Positions 17,314 to 25,685 of a stretch of DNA of 64,000 nucleotides are shown here, one piece after another. Origin of the DNA: G963691885 sp963691885 (GTDB taxonomy: Bacteria > Pseudomonadota > Alphaproteobacteria > UBA8366 > Aestuariispiraceae). Position 1 is the first letter of the stretch. Each line of letters opens with the position of its first letter. A program made the position numbers and the translations under genes. The notes below the pieces were generated by a model. That model was not told the origin of the DNA, did no database searches, and was given only the letters and a program-made list of their open reading frames with translations. The stretch spans positions 3,348,001-3,412,000 of the forward strand of contig OY829843.1 of assembly GCA_963691885.1 (NCBI GenBank), in the 5' to 3' direction.

Positions 17314-19299
17314 ATGATTAAGATAACACTGACTAACGGCGTTCAAAATCACAATGCACCGATCCGGGGCTTCGAGATCGCCGCTCAACTTAGCGATACT
17401 ATAGCCGACAAGGCGTTTGCCATACGGATCGACGGCGTGTTGGGAGATCTCAGCAATCTCATCGAGCAGGACGCAAGTGTCGAGATCATTACACGCGACC
17501 GCCCAGAGGCGCTTGAGTTGCTGCGGCATGGCGCGGCACATGTCATGGCCGAGGCCGTCAAAGAGCTGTATCCCGACACCCAAGTCACCATCGGCCCCAC
17601 GATCGACAACGGCTTCTACTACGACTTCGCACGGGAAACCCCGTTTACGCCGGGCGATCTCGCGCGGATCGAAAAACGCATGCGGAAAATCGTTGCGCGG
17701 AACGAACCCATTGAACGCCAAGTTTGGCAACGCGACGACGCCATCCGCTACTTCAAAGAGAAGGGCGAACACTATAAAGCTGAGATCATCGCGGACCTAC
17801 CGGCAACCGAGACCCTCAGCGTTTATCGCCAAGGGGATTTCTTGGACCTCTGTCGCGGTCCACATCTGCCATCGACCGGTAAACTCGGCAATGCCTTTAA
17901 GCTGCTGAAAGTCTCTGGCGCCTATTGGCGCGGCGATCATCGCAATCCGATGCTGCAGCGTATCTATGGCACTGCATGGCGCGACCAAGCCGAACTGGAC
18001 GCCTATCTACACCAGCTTGAAGAAGCCGAAAAGCGCGATCACAGAAAGCTTGGCCGGGAAATGAACCTGTTCCATTTTCAGGAGGAGGCTCCGGGCGCCG
18101 TGTTCTGGCACCCTAAGGGATGGACGCTATTCCAGACCCTCATCAGTTACATGCGCCAACGTCAAACCCGGGCCGGGTATGTCGAAATCAACACACCGGA
18201 CATTATGGATCGAAGCCTGTGGGAGCAGTCAGGCCACTGGGAAAAGTTTGGTGAGAACATGTTCACCACGGAACCGCGTGAGCATCGCGTCTACGCTCTA
18301 AAACCGATGAACTGCCCAGGTGGGGTCCAGGTCTACAAGCAAGGGATCAAGAGCTATCGCGATCTACCCCAGCGTATCGCCGAATTTGGAAAGGTTCATC
18401 GCTTCGAGCCTTCGGGAGCCTTGCACGGTTTGATGCGTGTGCGTGCCTTCACGCAGGATGACGCCCATATCTTCTGCACGGAGGATCAAATCACCGACGA
18501 GTGTCGAATCGTCTGTCAGCTAATTCTAAGCATCTATCGGGATCTCGGATTCGAAGATGTGAGGATCAAGTTCTCCGACCGTCCGGAGAACCGCATCGGG
18601 ACCGATGCCATCTGGGACAAATCGGAGGCGGCTTTGAAAGCCGCTGTCGAGGCGACGGGGCTGTCCTATACGACAAACCCAGGCGAAGGCGCGTTCTACG
18701 GGCCGAAGCTAGAGTTTGTACTGCGCGATGCCATCGGCCGCGACTGGCAGTGCGGCACGCTGCAGGTCGACCTCAATCTCCCTGAACGGCTCGGCGCCTC
18801 TTACATCGGTGCCGATGGTGAGAAGCGTCGTCCGGTGATGCTGCACCGCGCCCTGTTCGGCTCTCTGGAGCGATTCACCGGCATTCTGCTCGAACACTAT
18901 GCGGGTAAGCTGCCACTGTGGCTTGCCCCGACTCAGGCTGTGGTCGCCACTATCACTTCTGACTGCAATTCATACGCTAACGAGGTTGCCGCCCAGCTCA
19001 TGTCTTGCGGCTTAAAAGTCGAGCTCGATTTGAGGAATGAGAAGATTGGTTACAAAATCCGTGAACATAGTGTGGCAAAAACACCGGTGCTACTTTTAGT
19101 GGGAAAACAAGAGGCGCAAGATGGTACGGTGTCTTTAAGACGGATCGGCAGCAACGAAAGCGAAACTCTATCGTTGCGCGAAGTCATGGTTCGGCTGGAA
19201 ACTGAAGCGCTTCGCTCTACAACTCTTCCCGTTGGCCCTCTTCCAAGGGAGAAATGGAGCCAGGAGGGCGAAGGCCTCTCAAACGCTAGTGTAGCGTAG
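17314..19299 (+). CDS. thrS: Threonyl-tRNA synthetase
   Basis: 661 residues from ATG 17314, preceded by TAGGTAG. Domain order is complete: TGS domain (1-65), editing domain with HGAAH and CRGPH motifs, class II catalytic core with the zinc ligands Cys (KPMNCPG), His (DDAHIFC) and His (VMLHRALFGS), and the C-terminal anticodon-binding domain (LWLAPTQAVVATI, DLRNEKIGYKI). A C-terminal tail of about 35 residues extends past the usual end. It sits in the same rightward unit as cysS under the Zur-like site. A second thrS can also confer resistance to ThrRS-targeting antibiotics such as borrelidin; no antibiotic gene cluster is visible here. Confidence 0.96.
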   Translation: MIKITLTNGVQNHNAPIRGFEIAAQLSDTIADKAFAIRIDGVLGDLSNLIEQDASVEIITRDRPEALELLRHGAAHVMAEAVKELYPDTQVTIGPTIDNGFYYDFARETPFTPGDLARIEKRMRKIVARNEPIERQVWQRDDAIRYFKEKGEHYKAEIIADLPATETLSVYRQGDFLDLCRGPHLPSTGKLGNAFKLLKVSGAYWRGDHRNPMLQRIYGTAWRDQAELDAYLHQLEEAEKRDHRKLGREMNLFHFQEEAPGAVFWHPKGWTLFQTLISYMRQRQTRAGYVEINTPDIMDRSLWEQSGHWEKFGENMFTTEPREHRVYALKPMNCPGGVQVYKQGIKSYRDLPQRIAEFGKVHRFEPSGALHGLMRVRAFTQDDAHIFCTEDQITDECRIVCQLILSIYRDLGFEDVRIKFSDRPENRIGTDAIWDKSEAALKAAVEATGLSYTTNPGEGAFYGPKLEFVLRDAIGRDWQCGTLQVDLNLPERLGASYIGADGEKRRPVMLHRALFGSLERFTGILLEHYAGKLPLWLAPTQAVVATITSDCNSYANEVAAQLMSCGLKVELDLRNEKIGYKIREHSVAKTPVLLLVGKQEAQDGTVSLRRIGSNESETLSLREVMVRLETEALRSTTLPVGPLPREKWSQEGEGLSNASVA

Positions 19300-19511
19300 C
19301 CATGGCTGGCTCTCTCAATCTCTCCGATATTCGGAAGCATTGCACGATAGTGCTCTACGGCACTCAACTCAAGCTAGAAAACGACAAAGCCTATGCTGCG
19401 TTGCACGGGGGCCGTGATCATCGTGTATTCGCTGGAGACTTGGCAGACAAAGGTCGTCGCCTCGAAACAGTTAGAGGCATCAGAACAAGCTGGTCAAGAG
19501 GCATGCCCTGA

Positions 19512-20876
19512 ATGGCCGAGACCCAACAGATCGAACGTTTCGTCTGCGGCAGGATTGTCCTGCCCGATACCGTCGTCGATGGCGGCGCGGTCGCCATTGC
19601 TGGGGGCCGTGTCGCCGCTGTTGGTGCGGCCAACACACTGATACCGAGCGGTACGCGCGTGCCGGTCGATGACTACGGAACAGCTCTCGTCTTCCCTGGT
19701 ACGATCGACGGCCAAACCCATGCCTGCAACGTAGCGGGATTTCCGGGTATCGAAGCCTGCACCCGCTCCGCCATAGCCGGTGGTATCACCTGCATCGTCG
19801 ACATGCCCTATGACGAACCGGAGCCGGTGGCCACTGCCGACCTTGTGCGGGAAAAGGCTGCCAAAGCGAACCAAGTCGCCTACTGCGACGTCGCGCTTTG
19901 GGGAACGGTATTGCCCGATGCCGATCTGGGCGTTGTTGCAGAAATGGCGGAAGCAGGCATCGTGGCAATTAAGCTTTCAAGTTTCGAGAGCCATCCGGTC
20001 CGGTTTCCGCGGATACCGGTGAACGGACTGGGCGCCGTCCTGGCGGCGGCTAAGCCGCACGATCTGCCGGTCGGACTTCACAACGAGAACCAGGAGATTG
20101 TCCGCGCGTCCCTAGCGGAGCATCGCGCACGGGGCGCCACCGGTCCCGGCGACCATGATGCGAGCCGTCCGCTGGCCGCCGAAATCCTGGCAACACGGGA
20201 GTTCTATGAACTTGGGCTGATCACCGGCGGCCATGCCCATATCGTCCACCTCTCCACCGATGACGGCTACCGGATGGCAGCCGACTATCGGGCGCAAGGC
20301 GCCAACACGACGGCGGAAATGTGCATTCACTATCTTTGGTTCGACCATGACGCCGTGGTCCAGCGTGGGCCGGATCTGAAAGTGAATCCGCCTATCCGTC
20401 CGGGGCAACGGGACAAGCTTTGGGCCGCGATCACTGACGGCTTGGTGACCTACGTTTCCTCTGACCACGGCTCTTGGCCTCACGCGGTGAAGGAAGGCAA
20501 GGACATGCTCTCGGCCCCCGCGGGCATACCGGGTATGGAAACGTTGGTTCCGGCTTTCTACACCGCCGCCACGCAGCGCGGCGGCGACCCGACCCTGATT
20601 GCAGCGCATCTGGCGGAACAACCTGCGAAGTTCTTTGGGTTATGGCCGGTTAAAGGAAGCCTGACCCCTGGAGCGGAGGCCGACATCATGGTTATCGACC
20701 CGACCCCTTACATCTATGAGGCAAGCGCGGCGCAGGATGGGTTGTGCTGGAGCCCGTTCGGTGGGGAACGGTTCGATGGACGGGTGACAGCGACATACCT
20801 GCGCGGCAAGCCAGTCTTCAAGGCCGGTGAGATTCTAGGTGCCCCAGGCGATGGGCGCTACCAAGCCCGTCACTGA
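19512..20876 (+). CDS. Allantoinase/dihydroorotase-like amidohydrolase
   Basis: 454 residues of the cyclic amidohydrolase family (allantoinase, hydantoinase, dihydroorotase). Recognisable elements are the N-terminal sandwich, the carboxylated-lysine site GIVAIKLSSF (about residue 155), GLHNENQE, HIVHLSTDDG and SSDHGSW. The first metal motif deviates: GTIDGQTHACN has Gln where the family has His (H-x-H becomes Q-x-H), so one metal ligand appears lost. DHGSW also differs from the usual DHAP. Function may be altered, or metal use changed. It follows thrS by 212 bases on the same strand; zinc-regulon clusters elsewhere often contain a dihydroorotase-like paralogue, which would fit. Confidence 0.85.
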   Translation: MAETQQIERFVCGRIVLPDTVVDGGAVAIAGGRVAAVGAANTLIPSGTRVPVDDYGTALVFPGTIDGQTHACNVAGFPGIEACTRSAIAGGITCIVDMPYDEPEPVATADLVREKAAKANQVAYCDVALWGTVLPDADLGVVAEMAEAGIVAIKLSSFESHPVRFPRIPVNGLGAVLAAAKPHDLPVGLHNENQEIVRASLAEHRARGATGPGDHDASRPLAAEILATREFYELGLITGGHAHIVHLSTDDGYRMAADYRAQGANTTAEMCIHYLWFDHDAVVQRGPDLKVNPPIRPGQRDKLWAAITDGLVTYVSSDHGSWPHAVKEGKDMLSAPAGIPGMETLVPAFYTAATQRGGDPTLIAAHLAEQPAKFFGLWPVKGSLTPGAEADIMVIDPTPYIYEASAAQDGLCWSPFGGERFDGRVTATYLRGKPVFKAGEILGAPGDGRYQARH

Positions 20877-20931
20877 TCCAACAAGAGCCGAAACCGGAAG
20901 AGTACACACGGCCGACAGACCCAACGCCGAA

Positions 20932-21194
20932 ATGATGATCGACACGGTCCGAAAGGGCGATCTGGATAAACTGGAGCCAATTCTAGCGGCGGGTGCGCGG
21001 GTAAACGGCGCCACCCCGGAGGGCAACACGGCCCTGATGTACGCCTGTAGCAAGGGAAAAGAGCCGATCATCAGAAGGCTGATAGCGTTCGGCGCGAACC
21101 CTAACCACGTGAACAGCTACGGCAAAACGGCTTCGATTAGGCAAAGTGCGCGCCGGACGCGACGACCGTGAGGTCCATGCTGGCTAACAACTAG
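20932..21194 (+). pseudogene. Ankyrin-repeat protein, frameshifted near its C-terminus
   Basis: From ATG 20932 the frame encodes about two ankyrin repeats (VRKGDLDKLEPILAAGARVN, GNTALMYACSKGKEPIIRRL, AFGANPNHVNSYGKTA). After GKTA at about 21130 the frame drifts and ends at 21171, while another frame continues plausibly as AKCAPDATTVRSMLANN up to a stop at 21194, but with an in-frame TAG. So the last repeat is disrupted. A longer start inside the end of the allantoinase-like gene (20839) is possible but less likely. Ankyrin repeats mediate protein binding; the partner is unknown. Confidence 0.6.
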
Positions 21195-21392
21195 CGGGAT
21201 TCCGTTGAAAACAGTCTGTTGGTGTTTCGCTCCGGGATAGAAGCCGACTATCAGCCCATACCGTCCAAGCGGACGTTCCAAAGTAGCACGTACACAGCCA
21301 ACCGCTGTGCAAGGACGATTGTCCTCAGTTTTTGCTTTGCGGCGTGCTTTTCGTTGCATTCGATTTGGATTCGCTTGTATTGATTGAGGTGT

Positions 21393-21604
21393 GGCTTTTG
21401 GTTCCCCTGACTGGCAAGAGGCTGGGGGGATTAAAAGGGAACACCGGTAGCATCTGACCGTTGACCGGGGGTGTGATCCGGGGCTGTCCCCGTAACTGTG
21501 AGCGGCGAGACGGCGGCCAAATATGGTCACTGACGGGCGTACGCCCCATCGGGAAGACCGGCTGTCCGTCGACAACCCGCGAGCCAGGAGACCTGCCAAA
21601 AGCC
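21393..21604 (+). promoter_or_regulatory. Cobalamin riboswitch 1
   Basis: All landmarks of an adenosylcobalamin aptamer are present on the plus strand: closing stem P1, perfect over 9 bp (GGCTTTTGG 21393-21401 with CCAAAAGCC 21596-21604), GGTTCCC / GGGAACACCGGT, the core GGGGCTGTCCCCGTAACTGTG, GGGAAGAC, and the B12 box AGCCAGGAGACCTGCC at 21582-21597. A 140-base leader follows before the TTG start of the DUF1289-containing gene at 21745. In the usual mode cobalamin binding represses the downstream gene, so it would be expressed when B12 is scarce. Confidence 0.94.
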
Positions 21605-21744
21605 GCGTCACCTTTGCCGTCGGCCGGGGAATGCCGAAGGCGCGGGCTCTTGTCCGTTCGTGGTGGCGTCTTGCTAGGTGCGTCCGTCGAACGGAGCGCG
21701 GCTCGATACCCGGGCCTTGAGCTTCTTCAAGTCGGAGGACGTTT

Positions 21745-22722
21745 TTGAGAACGCCTTATGAGGATGCCGAGATGTCCGACACAGGTCTTGCAGCCACCGA
21801 CCAACCCAAGCCGAAAAACAGTGTTCCCAGTCCCTGCATTGGTGTCTGTGACATGGTTGAAAGCATCGACCAATGCGCCGGGTGCGCCCGCACATCAGAG
21901 GAAATCGCCAACTGGCGCGATGGTCCCGACGCATGGCGCCAGGCCGTTTGGAAAGAACTGCCAACGCGGCTGAAAGCGCTGGGCGTTACCGTTCAGCGGC
22001 TGCAGATGACCCAGACCGACATCCTGGATTTCATCGACGACAGCATTCGCGGCGCCCGCGGGACATGGGTCTTGGGCGTTTACGGCGGCGTCGGAGAATT
22101 CAATCGCGATCTGGAAGAGCCGTTCAGCATAGACCGGGGTGACAACGAGATCACCGCTGTCACATCGCGTGCCGCACTAAGGTTCAGCGTGACGCGGGCT
22201 GCCCGTCTGTTGGCGATTGGCGATAAGAACTCCGGTAGCATTCCCAGAGCCTACTGCCTGGCGATTCACAAGTCACAGGTCAGCGTTCCCGCTGTTTCCG
22301 AACTGACCAACTTGGGGCCCGATGAGGAAGCAATCCGCCCCGGCGACCGGGACGCATCTTTGTTCGACTTCGGTCTTGGTCGCGACAAGGCACGGTTCTG
22401 CGTTCGAACCAAAGATCCGGAGATGCTGGTCGCCTTGCACGAGGCCGAAGGGCAGGATGTGGGGAGCATGTTGAGCATCGCTGGAGCAACGATCCTTGCG
22501 AAAAGCCCTACCCGCGTTATCGAAACCGGTATGGGGCGGGTTGAGGTTGAAACCGCAATTCCAGCGCCGGATGAACGGTCACCGACAGGACCGCATACGC
22601 ATTTGCTGCCGGGCCACTTGGCGCAAGGCATCGATAACGCACCGGGGCTAGCGATCCCAGATGCCTACGCGATCGGCGCTTTGTTCTATCCGAAGCGGGA
22701 CGACGTCGAAGAGGCTGTCTAA
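21745..22722 (+). CDS. DUF1289-containing protein of unknown function, B12-riboswitch controlled
   Basis: 325 residues. The TTG at 21745 is preferred over ATG 21772 because GGAGGA lies five bases upstream. Residues about 28-75 form a DUF1289 domain (PCIGVCDM, QCAGCARTSEEIANW) with four cysteines that could bind a metal. The remaining 250 residues are one globular domain I do not recognise (TDILDFIDDSIRGARGTWVL, a VYGGVGEF loop, and a late PTGPHTHLLPGHL histidine segment). It is the only gene after cobalamin riboswitch 1. Its stop codon overlaps the stop of the convergent 97-residue gene. Co-localisation with the Rieske oxygenase under a second riboswitch suggests it is an accessory, maturation or partner enzyme of that system. 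Confidence 0.8.
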   Translation: MRTPYEDAEMSDTGLAATDQPKPKNSVPSPCIGVCDMVESIDQCAGCARTSEEIANWRDGPDAWRQAVWKELPTRLKALGVTVQRLQMTQTDILDFIDDSIRGARGTWVLGVYGGVGEFNRDLEEPFSIDRGDNEITAVTSRAALRFSVTRAARLLAIGDKNSGSIPRAYCLAIHKSQVSVPAVSELTNLGPDEEAIRPGDRDASLFDFGLGRDKARFCVRTKDPEMLVALHEAEGQDVGSMLSIAGATILAKSPTRVIETGMGRVEVETAIPAPDERSPTGPHTHLLPGHLAQGIDNAPGLAIPDAYAIGALFYPKRDDVEEAV

Positions 22723-23012
22723 GAGAACGATCCGGGATGCCCATGCAGGTCGGTCGCAGCGATGGTCTCAAGGAACAGATTACGCAGTTGAACCAAATTC
22801 GGGCAGAGCGGTGCCTTGCGTTCGATGCGAGCGACCTCGCGCCGGGCTGCAGCGGCGATGTCGGTACCGTCAGGCAGCCAGAGGCCCCAAGCGAGAATGA
22901 TACTCTCTGGCGACGGAAGGTCGGCGACTGTCTTGCAGACCGATGGTCCACGTGAAGTGTCGCGATCCTTATTTGCCCGGCGCCTGCACTCGACGCATTG
23001 CATCGGTTCCAT
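22719..23012 (-). CDS. Small cysteine-containing protein, third gene of the Rieske operon
   Basis: 97 residues, ATG 23012, immediately after the reductase stop, with GAGGT eight bases upstream inside the reductase gene. The N-terminus has a CVEC pair followed by basic residues (CRRRANKDRD), a third Cys near residue 26 and a fourth near 74. The rest is helical (DIAAAARREVARIERK, LVQLRNLFLETI). I do not recognise a family. Close coupling to the Rieske oxygenase and reductase genes argues it is real and functions with them, for instance as a metal-binding or assembly factor; that is inference. Confidence 0.65.
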   Translation of the reverse strand: MEPMQCVECRRRANKDRDTSRGPSVCKTVADLPSPESIILAWGLWLPDGTDIAAAARREVARIERKAPLCPNLVQLRNLFLETIAATDLHGHPGSFS

Positions 23013-23014
23013 AG

Positions 23015-24103
23015 CTACACCTCGACTTCAATGGCGCCGATTGGGCGTGAACAACAGGCCAGAACGTAGCCCTGGGCAATTTCCCGGTCCGAGATTCCGC
23101 CGTTGTGCACCATGTGCACGTCGCCTTCTGTCTTGCGGACCTTGCAGGTGCCGCAGACGCCGAACTGGCAGGCGGACGGGATATTGAGCCCGTTGGCGCG
23201 GGCGACCTCCAAGACCGTATCCGTTTCCCTGCAGTCGGCTTCCAGGCCGGATATCGAGAACCGGATGGTCGCGTCGGTTTCCTGATCCGGCACCACATCG
23301 TCATGTTCCGGAATCTGTTCTTCATCGCGGATTGGAGCTTGGAAGCTCTCCTCGTGATAATGCGCCATGTCGAAGAACGCCGCATTCAGAACGTTCCGCA
23401 CGGTCTGCATGAAGGGGGCCGGACCGCAACAGAACACCTCGCGCTCCATGTAGTCCGGGGCCATCAGTTCAAGCATCAGTTGGTTCAGGCGGCCCTTGTA
23501 TCCGGCCGAGGCAGCGTAGGGATCGTCTTCCTCGACAACGAAGGACAGTTTGATATCAGGCACCCTCTGCGCCATCCGGCGCAGCTCGTTGGCGAACAGA
23601 AGCTCGGACGGACGGCGCGCGCAGTTGATCACCGCGATATCCGTGTGTTCGCCATTGTCCAAGAGCCAACGGGTCATCGACATCATCGGGGTGATGCCGG
23701 ATCCCGCCGCGATGAACAGGAACCGCTCCGCCGGATACTGCATGAAGCTGAAGATCCCGCCCGGCCCAAAAGCTTTCAGCCTGTCGCCGACCTTCAGCGT
23801 ATCCAACATCCAGCGCGTGCCGATGCTGTCCTTCTGGGCTTTTACCGTCACCGAAATCGACAGTGGCCGAGATGGCGAGGATGACATCGTGTAGGTTCTC
23901 AGCAGTTTCTCACCGTTGACCGGAAGCTCCAGCGTAATGAACTGGCCCGGCATATAGCGGAACCAGCTGTCATCGGCCGTCTTGAAGCAAAACGATTTTA
24001 CATCGGGGGCTTCAGGTACCACCATCACACATTCAAGTTCCTGAGCATCCGTCCAATGGGCGCGTTCGTCCAACGCCCGGAATTTGGTCAACCGCATCGT
24101 CAT
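23015..24103 (-). CDS. FAD/NAD-dependent reductase with C-terminal plant-type [2Fe-2S] domain (GbcB-like)
   Basis: About 362 residues from ATG 24103, which directly follows the oxygenase stop codon. Order of domains: FAD-binding barrel with RTYTMSSSP (about residue 70-80), NAD-binding fold with AAGSGITPMMS and CCGPAPFM, then a ferredoxin domain with CQFGVCGTC and a late CC (C-x4-C-x2-C...C) coordinating a [2Fe-2S] cluster. Such proteins pass electrons from NADH to a Rieske oxygenase; the architecture equals that of the glycine betaine monooxygenase reductase GbcB and of hybrid-cluster protein reductases. Gene coupling to the oxygenase under riboswitch 2 makes it the electron donor for that enzyme. 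Confidence 0.92.
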   Translation of the reverse strand: MTMRLTKFRALDERAHWTDAQELECVMVVPEAPDVKSFCFKTADDSWFRYMPGQFITLELPVNGEKLLRTYTMSSSPSRPLSISVTVKAQKDSIGTRWMLDTLKVGDRLKAFGPGGIFSFMQYPAERFLFIAAGSGITPMMSMTRWLLDNGEHTDIAVINCARRPSELLFANELRRMAQRVPDIKLSFVVEEDDPYAASAGYKGRLNQLMLELMAPDYMEREVFCCGPAPFMQTVRNVLNAAFFDMAHYHEESFQAPIRDEEQIPEHDDVVPDQETDATIRFSISGLEADCRETDTVLEVARANGLNIPSACQFGVCGTCKVRKTEGDVHMVHNGGISDREIAQGYVLACCSRPIGAIEVEV

Positions 24104-24104
24104 C

Positions 24105-25343
24105 TCACCCAACTTCCGCGAGCGGTTCGACTTCGCCGAGGCGGTGACTCAGTGCGGCGCAGTACCAATCGACAAATTGGCTGACACCGTTCTCGTGGAT
24201 CGGGGAATAGGGACCGGGTTCGTAGGCAGGGCAGTTCACACCGAGCTGGTTTTGTTCAACCAGCAGACGGTCCTGATCGTTGGTGGCGTTCCACACCTCG
24301 GTTAAGGTTGAGAGGTCGTAATCGACGCCTTCTACGGCATCCTTGTGGACCAGCCATTTCGTCGTGACCCGTGTTTCCTGCGGCCCGATCGGCGTAACCT
24401 GGAAGGAAAGTGCGTGGTCTCGTAGCAGGTGATTCCACGTTGTTGGGTAATGGTAAAGCAACATGGAGCCGATCCGGTTTTCACGGATCGCACCCAACGG
24501 CTTGGCCGATGCCGGGCGGCCCGACATCGTGAAGCTCTCCGTATCCCGCAGTAGCGGCGTGCGCATGACGCGGTATTGGCCGTTTGGGTCAAGATAAAAG
24601 GCGCTGGGCAGTCCCGCCGCTTCGCACCGGTCCCAATGGGTTTGCAGGAGCGAGTCGCTTTCGCTGTTCTCAATGCCGGTTACGGTTGGGGCATCCGTGA
24701 AGGTGCGGCAGAGTTCAGGGTGCGAGCCTGAGCAATGATAGCATTCCCGGTTGTTCTGCCAGACGAGCTTCCAGTTCCCTTTCTCGATAATGCTCGACTG
24801 CCAGGCGACCTTGGCCTGATCCAGGCGATGCGGCCTCATATAGGGTTCGATCTGTGCGCGAACCGCCGAGAAGTCCGGAGGGTTTTCCGCGTAGCAGACG
24901 AAGACATAGCCGCCAACACTCTCGCAACCGACAGGTTTCAGCGGGTAACGCGACGGGTCGAAGTCCGGCCCCATTTCGCGCGCGAACAGAAGCCGCCCGT
25001 CCAGATCGTAGGTCCATTGGTGATAGGGGCAAACGAGACGGTTCGCGGTGCCGCGTTCTTCCCTGCAAATTCTCGAACCACGATTTCTGCAAGTATTGTG
25101 GAATGCCCGGATTGAGCCACCCTCGCCACGCACAATGATGGATTCGAGGTTGCCGATCCGATGAACCATGAAGTCGCCCGGCTCTGGAATCTCGCAGTCG
25201 TGGCCGGCGAACAGCCATTCATTCCCGAACAGGACCTCCATCTCCAGATCGAAGACACTCTGATCGTTGTACAGAGCCTGGGGCAGGGAATGCCCCGGCA
25301 GGCGTGCGGAAAGAAATTTTTGAACAAGAAAAGTCGCATTCAT
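24105..25343 (-). CDS. Rieske-type aromatic-ring/N-demethylating oxygenase alpha subunit (GbcA-like), B12-riboswitch controlled
   Basis: 412 residues from ATG 25343 (GGAG seven bases upstream). The N-terminal Rieske domain has CRNRGSRIC and LVCPYHQW; the catalytic domain has the mononuclear iron site NNRECYHCSGSHPE and a later Asp in NATNDQDRL. The first Rieske motif is normally C-x-H, but here reads C-R-N, so one cluster histidine is Asn. That is either a real change, a mutation or a sequence error. Overall it resembles glycine betaine monooxygenase and related N-demethylases, which release a methyl group as formaldehyde. It is the first gene after cobalamin riboswitch 2, so expression should rise when B12 is low. 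Confidence 0.9.
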   Translation of the reverse strand: MNATFLVQKFLSARLPGHSLPQALYNDQSVFDLEMEVLFGNEWLFAGHDCEIPEPGDFMVHRIGNLESIIVRGEGGSIRAFHNTCRNRGSRICREERGTANRLVCPYHQWTYDLDGRLLFAREMGPDFDPSRYPLKPVGCESVGGYVFVCYAENPPDFSAVRAQIEPYMRPHRLDQAKVAWQSSIIEKGNWKLVWQNNRECYHCSGSHPELCRTFTDAPTVTGIENSESDSLLQTHWDRCEAAGLPSAFYLDPNGQYRVMRTPLLRDTESFTMSGRPASAKPLGAIRENRIGSMLLYHYPTTWNHLLRDHALSFQVTPIGPQETRVTTKWLVHKDAVEGVDYDLSTLTEVWNATNDQDRLLVEQNQLGVNCPAYEPGPYSPIHENGVSQFVDWYCAALSHRLGEVEPLAEVG

Positions 25344-25499
25344 ACCCGGTCTCCATGGTCCGTTCGGGCGCACGAAGCACCGAACCGCAGTGGCATGGCC
25401 GCCGGTGATGTCAGAGGGTAGCGGACGCCGGACGGTCTACGCCACCGACCCACGTCTCACGTTGCCTCATGATCGCCACCCGCGATCCACAAGCAAAAC

Positions 25500-25685
25500 T
25501 CTGCCTGGGCTGGTTTCCGGGCTCGAAGGGTGGCTTATGCCGACCGCGGCGCCTTCTCGGGACATTTCCCAATGGCCTGTTGCCGCGACCGTGCCCTTCT
25601 TACCGTTGCGGGGGCAGCGCCGGCATCTCACCGGCTTCCCAATTATCCGTCCCACCGGGCAGGCGAAACGGCACCACAAGCGTTC
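25500..25685 (-). promoter_or_regulatory. Cobalamin riboswitch 2
   Basis: Reverse-strand adenosylcobalamin aptamer: GGTGCCG near the 5' end, GGGAAGCCGGTGAGATGCCGG, core GCTGCCCCCGCAACGG, CATTGGGAA, and the B12 box AGCCCGGAAACCAGCC (plus-strand 25509-25524). It ends about 160 bases before the start of the Rieske oxygenase on the same strand. Outer boundaries are approximate because the P1 stem is less clear than in riboswitch 1. No other gene begins leftward from it. Confidence 0.9.

Noticed and set aside
17314..19299. thrS as an antibiotic self-resistance gene
   Set aside because: Possible in principle, but no biosynthetic genes for borrelidin- or obafluorin-like compounds are nearby; the zinc-paralogue context explains the neighbours better.
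19302..19511. 69-codon open frame between thrS and the allantoinase-like gene
   Set aside because: It begins immediately after the thrS stop but has no Shine-Dalgarno and no protein-like pattern; treated as spacer.
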